From NCBI RefSeq assembly GCF_032854445.1, contig NW_027017968.1, positions 186,001 through 250,000 on the forward strand: a DNA stretch of 64,000 bases, read 5' to 3'. Every line of letters starts with the position of its first letter. Position 1 is the stretch's first letter. This document shows, in pieces, positions 48,001 through 59,767 of this stretch. Under the pieces are notes generated by a model. It searched no databases. It had not been told where the DNA came from and was given only the letters and a program-made list of their open reading frames with translations. The position numbers and the translations under genes are program-made. This stretch comes from Liolophura sinensis (Eukaryota; Mollusca; Polyplacophora; Chitonida; Chitonidae).

Positions 48001-50440
48001 CTGACCCACTTCAGTAAGGTGCCAAAAGATGCGGATTGAGCCAGGCATCGGCAGCTGTTGAAAAATTGCAAATTTCCCTGGTTTCCATGGAGTAAGAGCC
48101 GTTGCTGGGCACGTGATTATGACATAAATGATCATTTAATTGTCACTACAGCCAAAAGTATTGGTCGGAGAGCAGCGCGGTTTGCACCATTCGATTTCTC
48201 GTTACAAAATACGTCGGATTAGCCTCTTACCAGCAGCACTGGAACAATTTTTGCACTTTTGCATTTTTGCCTGGTCTTTTTGTTAATTGAAATCGGCTAC
48301 ACTGTACTCTGTACAATCGCGACTGGTCATTACTATATTCAACTTTTGACTATAAGTTATGTGCCCTTCCGTAGCCCAGAAGACCTGAAATCTTTGGGCT
48401 AAGCCCATTTAACTCACCCAGCAATTGTCTTACTTCTAAGTGCAGGACAATCTCAATGTCTTTATCTACGTGTAGAAAAAACACACCATTTGTACGTGAT
48501 AAACACAAGATACTTGATACAGTCTGCTGTAAAAAGTACAACTGAACACTGACCCACTTCAGTAAGGTGCCAAAAGATGCGGAATTGAGCCCAGGCATCG
48601 GCAGCTGTTGAAAAATTGCAAATTTCCCTGGTTTCCCATGGAGTAAGAGCCGTTTGCTGGGCACGTGATTATGACATAAATGATCATTCAATTGTCACTA
48701 CAGGCAAAAGTATTGGTCGGAGAGCAACGCGGTTTGCACCATTCGATTTCTCGTCACAAAATACGTCGGATTAGCCTCTTACCAGCAGCACTGGAACAAT
48801 TTTTCCACTTTTGCATTTTTGCCCTGGTCTTTTTGTTAATTGAAATCGGCTACACTGTACTCTGTACAATCGCGACTGGTCATTACTATATTCAACTTTT
48901 GTCTATAAGTTATGTGCCCTTCGGTAGCCCAGAAGACCTGAAATCTTTGGCCAAGCCCATTTAACTCACCAGCAATTGTCTTACTTCTAAGTCCAAGACA
49001 ATCTCAATGCCTTTTATCTACGTGTAGAAAAACCACAACATTTGTACATGAAAAACACAAGGTACTTGATACAGTCTGCTGTAAAAAGTACAACTGACCA
49101 CAGACCCACATGAATAAGGTACCAAAAGATGCGGAATTGAGCAGGCATCGGCAGCTGTTGAAAAATGCAAATTTCCCTGGTTTCCATGGAGTAAGAGCCG
49201 TTGCTGGGCACGTGATTATGACATAAATGATCATTCAATTGTCGCTACAGCCAAAAGTATTGGTCGGAGAGCAACGCGGTTTAACACCATTCGATTTCTC
49301 GTCACAAAATACGTCGGATTAGCCTCTTACCAGCAGCACTGGAAACAGTGTTTTCCACTTTTGCATTTTTACCTGGTCTTTTTTGTTAATTGAAATCGGC
49401 TACACTGTACTCTGTACAATCGCGACTGGTCATTACTATATTCAACTTTTGTCTATAAGTTATGTGCCCCTTCGGTAGCCAAGAAGACGTCAAATCTTTG
49501 GGCCAAGCCCATTTAACTCACCCAGCAATTGTCCTTACTTCTAAGTCCAAGACAATCTCAATGTCTTTATCTACGTGTAGAAGAACCACACCATTTTGGT
49601 ACATGAAAAACACAAGGCACTTGATACAGTCTGCAGTAAAAAGTACAACTGACCACAGACCCACATGAATAAGGTGCCAAAAGATGCGGAATTGAGCCAG
49701 GCATCGGCAGCTGTTGAAAAATTGCAAATTTCCCTGGTTTCCATGGAGTAAGAGCCGTTGCTGGGCACGTGATTATGACATAAATGATCATTCAATTGTC
49801 GCTACAGCCAAAAGTATTGGTCGGAGAGCAACGCGGTTTACACCATTCGATTTCTCGTCACAAAATACGTCGGATTAGCCTCTTACCAGCAGCACTGGAA
49901 CAGTGTTTCCACTTTTGCATTTTTACCTGGTCTTTTTGTTAATTGAAATCGGCTACACTGTACTCTGTACAATCGCGACTGGTCATTACTATATTCAACT
50001 TTTGTCTATAAGTTATGTGCCCTTCGGTAGCCAAGAAGACGTCAAATCTTTGGGCAAGCCCATTTAACTCACCCAGCAATTGTCTTACTTCTAAGTCCAA
50101 GACAATCTCAATGTCTTTATCTACGTGTAGAAAAACCACACCATTTGTACATGAAAAACACAAGGCACTTGATACAGTCTGCTGTAAAAAGTACAACTGA
50201 CCACAGACCCACATGAATAAGGTGCCAAAAGATGCGGAATTGAGCAGGCATCGGCAGCTGTTGAAAAATTGCAAATTTCCCTGGTTTCCATGGAGTAAGA
50301 GCCGTTTGCTGGGCACGTGATTATGACATAAATGATCATTCAATTGTCGCTACATCCAAAAGTATTGGTCGGAGAGCAACGCGGTTTGCACCATTCGATT
50401 TCTCGTCACAAAATACGTCGGATTAGCCTCTACCAGCAGC
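45016..50440. repeat. Monomers 83-92, partial right-hand unit with R S T, W and X types
   Basis: Starts at 45016, 45565 (R, deleted), 46042 (S), 46591 (T), 47140, 47689 (W), 48238, 48790, 49338 (X-like) and 49894 (X). R S T are recognised by CCCAATTAACTCACCTA, GCAAGAGAATC and CTACACAG with ACATTTGAC, and recur at 51537-53183 and 55928-57575. W has GGTTACACTG and GTGATAAACACAAG. X has CAGTGTTTCC and GTAGCCAAGAAG. One-base indels become frequent from about 48.0 kb; the monomer at 49338 is 556 bp. Confidence 0.68.
45565..46041. repeat. Internally deleted monomer, 477 bp
   Basis: This type R monomer lacks a net 72 bp. GTACGTGAAAA runs directly into TTGAACGGAATTGAGCC (about 45822-45846). The deletion removes the entire 30-nt dyad and the variable cassette. 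TTGAA at the joint has no counterpart at either flank and may be filler. The sister R monomers at 51537 and 55928 are intact, so the deletion is private and recent. Confidence 0.85.
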
Positions 50441-53400
50441 ACTGGAACAGTTTTTCCACTTTTGCATTTTTACCTAGTATTTTTGTTAATTGAAATCGGC
50501 TACACTGTAACTCTGTACAATCGCGACTGGTCATTACTATATTCAACTTTTGACTATAAGTTATGTGCCCTTCGGTAGCCCAGAAGATCTGAAATCTTTC
50601 GGCTAAGCCCATTTAACTCACCAGCAATTGCCTTACTTCTAAGTGCAAGGCAATCTCAATGTCTTTATCTACGTGTAGAAAACCACACCATTTGTACGTG
50701 AAAAACACAAGGTACTTGATACAGTCTGCTGTAAAAAGTACAACTGAACACTGACCCACTTCAGTAAGGTGCCAAAAGATGCGGAATTGAGCCAGGCATC
50801 GGCAGCTGTTGAAAATTGCAAATTTCCCTGGTTTCCATGGAGTAAGAGCCGTTGCTGGGCACGTTGATTATGACATAAATGATCATTCAATTGTCCTACA
50901 GCCAAAAGTATTAGTCGGAGAGCAACGCGGTTTGCACCATTCGATTTCTTCGTCACAAAATACGTCGGATTAGCTCTTACCAGCAGCACTGGAACAGTTT
51001 TTCAACTTTTGCATTTTTACCTGGTCTTTTTGTTAATTGAAATCGGCTACACTGTACTCTGTACAATCGCGACTGGTCATTACTAATTCAACTTTTGACT
51101 ATAAGTTATGTGCCCTTCGGTAGCCCAGAAGACGTCAAATCTTTCGGCTAAGCCCATTTAACTCACCCAGCAATTGTCTTACTTCTAAGTCCAAGACAAT
51201 CTCAATGTCTTTATCTACGTGTAGAAAAACCAGACCATTTGTACATAAAAAACACAAGGGTACTTGATACAGTCTGCTGTAAAAAGTACAACTGACCACA
51301 GACCCACATTTATAAGGTGCCAAAAGATGCGGAATTGGGCCAGGTATTGGCAGCTGTTGAAAAATTGCAAATTTCCCTGGTTTCCATGGAGTAAGAGCCG
51401 TTGCTGGGCACGTGATTATGACATAAATAATCATTCAATTGTCGCTACAAGCAAAAGTATTGGTCGGAGAGCAACGCGGTTTGCACCATTCGATTTCTCG
51501 TCACAAAATACGTCGGATTAGCCTCTTACCAGCAGCACTGGAACAATTTTTCCAATTTTGCATTTTTGCCTGGTCTTTTTGTTAATTGAAATCGGCTACA
51601 CTGTACTCTGTACAATCGCGACTGGTCATTACTATATTCAACTTTTGACTATAAGTTATGTGCCCTTCGGTAGCCCAGAAGACGTCAAATCTTTCGGCTA
51701 AGCCCAATTAACTCACCTAGCAATTGCCTTACTTCTAAGTGCAAGACAATCTCAATGTCTTTATCTACGTGTAGAAAAAACCAGACCATTTGTACGTGAA
51801 AAACACAAGGTACTTGATACAGTCTGCTGTAAAAGTACAACTGAACACTGACCCACTTCAGTAAGGTGCCAAAAGATGCGGAATTGAGCCAGGCATCGGC
51901 AGCTGTTGAAAAATTGCAAATTTCCCTGGTTTCCATGGAGTAAGAGCCGTTGCTGGGCACGTGATTATGACATAAATGATCATTCAATTGTCACTACAGC
52001 CAAAAGTATTGGTCGGAGAGCAACGCGGTTTGCACCATTCGATTTCTCGTCACAAAATACGTCGGATTAGCCTCTTACCAGCAGCACTGGAACAGTTTTT
52101 TCCACTTTTGCATTTTTACCTGGTCTTTTTGTTAATTGAAATCGGCTACACTGTACTCTGTACAATCGCGACTGGTCATTACTATATTCAACTTTTGACT
52201 ATAAGTTATGTGCCCTTCGGTAGCCAGAAGACCTGAAATCTTTGGGCTAAGCCCATTTAACTCACCTAGCAATTGCCTTACTTCTAAGTGCAAGAGAATC
52301 TCAATGTCTTTATCTACGTGTAGAAAAAACCAGACCATTTGTACGTGAAAAACACAAGGTACTTGATACAGTCTGCTGTAAAAAGGACAACTGAACACTG
52401 ACCCACTTCAGTAAGGTGCCAAAAGATGCGGAATTGAGCCAGGCATCGGCAGCTGTTGAAAAATTGCAAATTTCCCTGGTTTCCATGGACTAAGAGCCGT
52501 TGCTGGGCACGTGATTATGACATAAATGATCATTCAATTGTCACTACAGGCAAAAGTATTAGTCGGAGAGCAACGCGGTTTGCACCATTCGATTTCTCGT
52601 CACAAAATACGTCGGATTAGCCCTCTTACCAGCAGCACTGGAACAGTTTTTCCACTTTTGCATTTTTACCTGGTCTTTTTGTTAATTGAAATCGGCTACA
52701 CAGTACTCTGTACAATCGCGACTGGTCATTACTATATTCAACATTTGACTATAAGTTATGTGCCCTTCGGTAGCCCAGAAGACGTCAAATCTTTCGGCTA
52801 AGCCCATTTAACTCACCCAGCAATTGTCTTACTTCTAAGTGCAAGACAATCTCAATGTCTTTATCTACGTGTAGAAAAACCACACCATTTGTACATGAAA
52901 AACACAAGGTACTTGATACAGTCTGCTGTAAAAAGTACAACTGAACACTGACCCACTCAGTAAGGTGCCAAAAGATGCGGAATTGAGCCAGGCATCGGCA
53001 ACTGTTGAAAAATTGCAAATTTCCCTGGTTTCCATGGAGTAAGAGCCGTTGCTGGGCACGTGATTATGACATAATGATCATTCAATTGTCACTACAGCCA
53101 AAATTTATTGGTCGGAAAGCAACGCTGTTTGCACCATTCGATTCTCGTCACAAAATACGTCGGATTAGCCTCTTACCAGCAGCACTGGAACAGTTTTTCC
53201 ACTTTTGCATTTTTACCTGGTCTTTTTGTAATTGAAATCGGCTACACTGTACTCTGTACAATCGCGATTGGTCATTACATATATTCAACTTTTGACTATA
53301 AGTTATGTGCCCTTCGGTAGCCCAGAAGACGTCAAATCTTTTCGGCTAAGCCCATTTAACTCACCCAGCAATTGTCTTACTTCTAAGTCCAAGACAATCT

Positions 53401-54830
53401 CAATGTCTTTATCTACGTGTAGAAAAACCACACCATTTGTACGTGAAAAACACAAGGTACTTGATACAGTCTGCTGTAAAAAGTACAACTGACCACAGAC
53501 CCACATTTATAAGGTGGCAAAAGATGCGGAATTGAGCCAGGTATCGGCAGCTGTTGAAAAATTGCAAATTTCCCTGGTTTCCATGGAGTAAGAGCCGTTG
53601 CTGGGCACGTGATTATGACATAAATGATCATTCAATTGTCACTACAGCCAAAATTATTGGTCGGAAAGCAACGCTGTTTGCACCATTCGATTTCTCGTCA
53701 CAAAATACGTCGGATTAGCCTCTTACCAGCAGCACTGGAACAGTTTTTCCACTTTTGCATTTTTACCTGGTCTTTTTGTTAATTGAAATCGGCTACACTG
53801 TACTCTGTACAATCGCGATTGGTCATTACTATATTCAACTTTTGACTATAAGTTATGTGCTTTTCGGTAGCCCAGAAGACCTGAAATCTTTGGGCCAAGC
53901 CCATTTAACTCACCCAGCAATTGTCTTACTTCTAAGTGCAAGACAATCTCAATGTCTTTATCTACGTGTAGAAAAACCACACCATTTGTACGTGATAAAC
54001 ACAAGATACTTGATACAGTCTGCTGTAAAAAGTACACTGAACACTGACCCACTTCAGTAAGGTGCCAAAAGATGCGGAATTGAGCCAGGCATCGGCAGCT
54101 GTTGAAAAATTGCAAATTTCCTGGTTTCCATGGAGTAAGAGCCGTTGCTGGGCACGTGATTATGACATAAATGATCATTCAATTGTCACTACAGCCAAAA
54201 GTATTGGTCGGAGAGCAGCGCGGTTTGCACCATTCGATTCTCGTCACAAAATACGTCGGATTAGCCTCTTACCAGCAGCACTGGAACAGTGTTTCCACTT
54301 TTGCATTTTTACCTGGTCCTTTTTGTTAATTGAAATCGGCTACACTGTACTCTGTACAATCGCGACTGGTCATTACTATATTCAACTTTTGTCTATAGGT
54401 TATGTGCCCTTCGGTAGCCAAGAAGACGTCAAATCTTTGGGCCAAGCCCATTTAACTCACCCAGCAATTGCCTTACTTCTAAGTCCAAGACAATCTCAAT
54501 GTCTTTATCTACGTGTAGAAAAACCACACCATTTGTACATGGAAAAACACAAGGCACTTGATACAGTCTGCTGTAAAAAGTACAACTGACCACAGACCCC
54601 ACATGAATAAGGTGCCAAAAGATGCGGAATTGAGCCAGGCATCGGCAGCTGTTGAAAAATTGCAAATTTCCCTGGTTTCCATGGAGTAAGAGCCGTTGCT
54701 GGGCACGTGATTATGACATAAATGATCATTCAATTGTCGCTACAGCCAAAAGTATTGGTCGGAGAGCAACGCGGTTTGCACCATTCGATTTCTCGTCACA
54801 AAATACGTCGGATTAGCCTCTACCAGCAGC
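50441..54830. repeat. Right HOR, copy 1: eight monomers P Q R S T U (V/W) X
   Basis: Starts at 50441 (P), 50988 (Q), 51537 (R), 52086 (S), 52637 (T), 53184 (U), 53734 (V/W hybrid) and 54280 (X). U is marked by AATTATTGGTCGGAAAGC with CTGTTTGCACC and AAGGTGGC. The order matches 54831-59767, except that V and W are merged into one monomer. The 3' end of the T monomer here already carries the U allele (GGTCGGAAAGCAACGCTG near 53111), a further sign of local conversion. Confidence 0.75.
53734..54279. repeat. Hybrid monomer V/W
   Basis: The first part is V: GTGCTTTTCGG and GGGCCAAG, with the V base C at 53896. The second part is W: CCACACC with C at 53980, then GTGATAAACACAAGATAC. In the sister unit V (58126) and W (58675) are separate neighbours, so one in-register exchange between 53896 and 53980 explains both the mixture and the loss of exactly one monomer. 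The assignment assumes those sister copies represent the parents. Confidence 0.7.
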
Positions 54831-57800
54831 ACTGGAACAGTTTTCCACTTTTGCATTTTTACCTAGTATTTTTGTTAATTGAAATCGGCTACACTGTACT
54901 CTGTACAATCGCGACTGGTCATTACTATATTCAACTTTTGACTATAAGTTATGTGCCCTTCGGTAGCCCAGAAGATCTGAAATCTTTCGGCTAAGCCCAT
55001 TTAACTCACCCAGCAATTGCCTTACTTCTAAGTGCAAGGCAATCTCAATGTCTTTATCTACGTGTAGAAAAACCACACCATTTGTACGTGAAAAACACAA
55101 GGTACTTGATACAGTCTGCTGTAAAAAGTACAACTGAACACTGACCCACTTCAGTAAGGTGCCAAAAGATGCGGAATTGAGCCAGGCATCGGCAGCTGTT
55201 GAAAAATTGCAAATTTCCCTGGTTTCCATGGAGTAAGAGCCGTTGCTGGGCACGTGATTATGACATAAATGATCATTCAATTGTCACTACAGCCAAAAGT
55301 ATTAGTCGGAGAGCAACGCGGTTTGCACCATTCGATTTCTCGTCACAAAATACGTCGGATTAGCCTCTTACCAGCAGCACTGGAACAGTTTTTCAACTTT
55401 TGCATTTTTACCTGGTCTTTTTGTTAATTGAAATCGGCTACACTGTACTCTGTACAATCGCGACTGGTCATTACTATATTCAACTTTTGACTATAAGTTA
55501 TGTGCCCTTCGGTAGCCCAGAAGACGTCAAATCTTTCGGCTAAGCCCATTTAACTCACCCAGCAATTGTCTTACTTCTAAGTCCAAGACAATCTCAATGT
55601 CTTTATCTACGTGTAGAAAAACCAGACCATTTGTACATAAAAAACACAAGGTACTTGATACAGTCTGCTGTAAAAAGTACAACTGACCACAGACCCACAT
55701 TTATAAGGTGCCAAAAGATGCGGAATTGGGCCAGGTATTGGCAGCTGTTGAAAAATTGCAAATTTCCCTGGTTTCCATGGAGTAAGAGCCGTTGCTGGGC
55801 ACGTGATTATGACATAAATAATCATTCAATTGTCGCTACAAGCAAAAGTATTGGTCGGAGAGCAACGCGGTTTGCACCATTCGATTTCTCGTCACAAAAT
55901 ACGTCGGATTAGCCTCTTACCAGCAGCACTGGAACAATTTTTCCAATTTTGCATTTTTGCCTGGTCTTTTTGTTAATTGAAATCGGCTACACTGTACTCT
56001 GTACAATCGCGACTGGTCATTACTATATTCAACTTTTGACTATAAGTTATGTGCCCTTCGGTAGCCCAGAAGACGTCAAATCTTTCGGCTAAGCCCAATT
56101 AACTCACCTAGCAATTGCCTTACTTCTAAGTGCAAGACAATCTCAATGTCTTTATCTACGTGTAGAAAAACCAGACCATTTGTACGTGAAAAACACAAGG
56201 TACTTGATACAGTCTGCTGTAAAAAGTACAACTGAACACTGACCCACTTCAGTAAGGTGCCAAAAGATGCGGAATTGAGCCAGGCATCGGCAGCTGTTGA
56301 AAAATTGCAAATTTCCCTGGTTTCCATGGAGTAAGAGCCGTTGCTGGGCACGTGATTATGACATAAATGATCATTCAATTGTCACTACAGCCAAAAGTTT
56401 TGGTCGGAGAGCAACGCGGTTTGCACCATTCGATTTCTCGTCACAAAATACGTCGGATTAGCCTCTTACCAGCAGCACTGGAACAGTTTTTCCACTTTTG
56501 CATTTTTACCTGGTCTTTTTGTTAATTGAAATCGGCTACACTGTACTCTGTACAATCGCGACTGGTCATTACTATATTCAACTTTTGACTATAAGTTATG
56601 TGCCCTTCGGTAGCCCAGAAGACCTGAAATCTTTGGGCTAAGCCCATTTAACTCACCTAGCAATTGCCTTACTTCTAAGTGCAAGAGAATCTCAATGTCT
56701 TTATCTACGTGTAGAAAAACCACACCATTTGTACGTGAAAAACACAAGGTACTTGATACAGTCTGCTGTAAAAAGGACAACTGAACACTGACCCACTTCA
56801 GTAAGGTGCCAAAAGATGCGGAATTGAGCCAGGCATCGGCAGCTGTTGAAAAATTGCAAATTTCCCTGGTTTCCATGGAGTAAGAGCCGTTGCTGGGCAC
56901 GTGATTATGACATAAATGATCATTCAATTGTCACTTACAGGCAAAGTATTAGTCGGAGAGCAACGCGGTTTGCACCATTCGATTTCTCGTCACAAAATTA
57001 CGTCGGATTAGCCTCTTACCAGCAGCACTGGAACAGTTTTTCCACTTTGCATTTTTACCTGGTCTTTTTGTTAATTGAAATCGGCTACACAGTACTCTGT
57101 ACAATCGCGACTGGTCATTACTATATTCAACATTTGACTATAAGTTATGTGCCCTTCGGTAGCCCAGAAGACGTCAAATCTTTCGGCTAAGCCCATTTAA
57201 CTCACCCAGCAATTGTCTTACTTCTAAGTGCAAGACAATTCTCAATGTCTTTATCTACGTGTAGAAAAACCACACCATTTGTACATGAAAAACACAAGGT
57301 ACTTGATACAGTCTGCTGTAAAAAGTACAACTGAACACTGACCCACTTCAGTAAGGTGCCAAAAGATGCGGAATTGAGCCAGGCATCGGCAACTGTTGAA
57401 AAATTGCAAATTTCCCTGGTTTCCATGGAGTAAGAGCCGTTGCTGGGCATGTGATTATGACATAAATGATCATTCAATTGTCACTACAGCCAAAAGTATT
57501 GGTCGGAGAGCAACGCGGTTTGCACCATTCGATTTCTCGTCACAAAATACGTCGGATTAGCCTCTTACCAGCAGCACTGGAACAGTTTTTCCACTTTTGC
57601 ATTTTTACCTGGTCTTTTTGTTAATTGAAATCGGCTACACTGTACTCTGTACAATCGCGATTGGTCATTACTATATTCAACTTTTGACTATAAGTTATGT
57701 GCCCTTCGGTAGCCCAGAAGACGTCAAATCTTTGGGCTAAGCCCATTTAACTCACCCAGCAATTGTCTTACTTCTAAGTCCAAGACAATCTCAATATCTT

Positions 57801-59767
57801 TATCTACGTGTAGAAAAACCACACCATTTGTACGTGAAAAACACAAGGTACTTGATACAGTCCCTGCTGTAAAAAGTACAACTGACCACAGGACCCACAT
57901 TTATAAGGTGGCAAAAGATGCGGAATTGAGCCAGGTATCGGCAGCTGTTGAAAATTGCAAATTTCCCTGGTTTCCATGGAGTAAGAGCCGTTGCTGGGCA
58001 CGTGATTATGACATAAATGATCATTCAATTGTCACTACAGCCAAAATTATTGGTCGGAAAGCAACGCTGTTTGCACCATTCGATTTCTCGTCACAAATAC
58101 GTCGGATTAGCCTCTTACCAGCAGCACTGGAGAACAGTTTTTCCACTTTTGCAATTTTACCTGGTCTTTTTGTTAATTGAAATCGGCTACACTGTACTCT
58201 GTACAATCGCGACTGGTCATTACTATATTCAACTTTTGACTATAAGTTATGTGCTTTTCGGTAGCCCAGAAGACCTGAAATCTTTGGGCCAAGCCCATTT
58301 AACTCACCCAGCAATTGTCTTACTTCTAAGTGCAAGACAATCTCAATGTCTTTATCTACGTGTAGAAAAACCAGACCATTTGTACGTGAAAAACACAAGG
58401 TACTTGATACAGTCTGCTGTAAAAGTACAACTGACCACAGACCCACATGAATAAGGTGCCAAAAGATGCGGATTGAGCCAGGCATCGGCAGCTGTTGAAA
58501 AATTGCAAATTTCCCTGGTTTCCATGGAGTAAGAGCCGTTCATGGGCACGTGATTATGACATAAATGATCATTCAATTGTCGCTACAGGCAAAATTATTA
58601 GTCGGAGAGCAACGCGGTTTGCACCATTCGATTTGTCGTCACAAAATACGTCGGATTAGCCTCTTACCAGCAGCACTGGAACAATTTTTCCACTTTTGCG
58701 TTTTTGCCTGGTCTTTTTGTAATTGAAATCGGTTACACTGTACTCTGTACAATCGCGACTGGTCATTACTATATTCAACTTTTGACTATAAGTTATGTGC
58801 CCTTCGGTAGCCCAGAAGACCTGAAATCTTTGGGCTAAGCCACATTTAACTCACCCAGCAATTGTCTTACTTCTAAGTGCAAGACAATCTCAATGTCTTT
58901 AATCTACGTGTAGAAAAACCACACCATTTGTACGTGATAACACAAGATACTTGATTACAGTCTGCTGTAAAAAGTACAACTGAACACTGACCCACTCAGT
59001 AAGGTGCCAAAAGATGCGGAATTGAGCCAGGCATCGGCAGCTGTTGAAAAATTGCAAATTTCCCTGGTTTCCATGGAGTAAGAGCCGTTGCTGGGCACGT
59101 GATTAATGACATAAATGATCATTCAATTGTCACTACAGCCAAAAGTATTGGTCGGAGAGCAGCGCGGTTTGCACCATTCGATTTCTCGTCACAAATACGT
59201 CGGATTAGCCTCTTACCAGCAGCACTGGAACAGTGTTTCCACTTTTGCATTTTTACCTGTCTTTTTGTTAATTGAAATCGGCTACACTGTACTCTGTACA
59301 ATCGCGACTGGTCATTACTATATTCAACTTTTGTCTATAAGTTATGTGCCCTTCGGTAGCCAAGAAGACGTCAAATCTTTGGGCCAAGCCCATTTAACTC
59401 ACCCAGCAATTGTCTTACTTCTAAGTCCAAGACAATCTCATGTCTTTATCTACGTGTAGAAAAACCACACCATTTGTACATGAAAAACACAAGGCACTTG
59501 ATACAGTCTGCTGTAAAAAGTACAACTGACCACAGACCCACATGAATAAGGTGCCAAAGATGCGAATTGAGCCAGCATCGGCAGCTGTTGAAAAATTGCA
59601 AATTTCCCTTGTTTCCATGGAGTAAGAGCCGTTGCTGGGCACGTGATTATGACATAAATGATCATTCAATTGTCGCTACAGCCAAAAGTATTGGTCGGAG
59701 AGCAACGCGGTTTGCACCATTCGATTTCTCGTCACAAAATACGTCGGATTAGCCTCTTACCAGCAGC
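54831..59767. repeat. Right HOR, copy 2: nine monomers P Q R S T U V W X
   Basis: Starts at 54831 (P), 55379 (Q), 55928 (R), 56477 (S), 57027 (T), 57576 (U), 58126 (V), 58675 (W) and 59224 (X). P to U match copy 1 at an offset of about 4390 bp. The next P monomer follows at 59768. The 3' half of V here carries the CATGAATAAGG cassette, AAAATTATTAGTCGG and ATTTGTCG, as at 47140. Monomers R, T, V and W are exactly 549 bp; X is 544 bp with several one-base losses. Confidence 0.75.
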
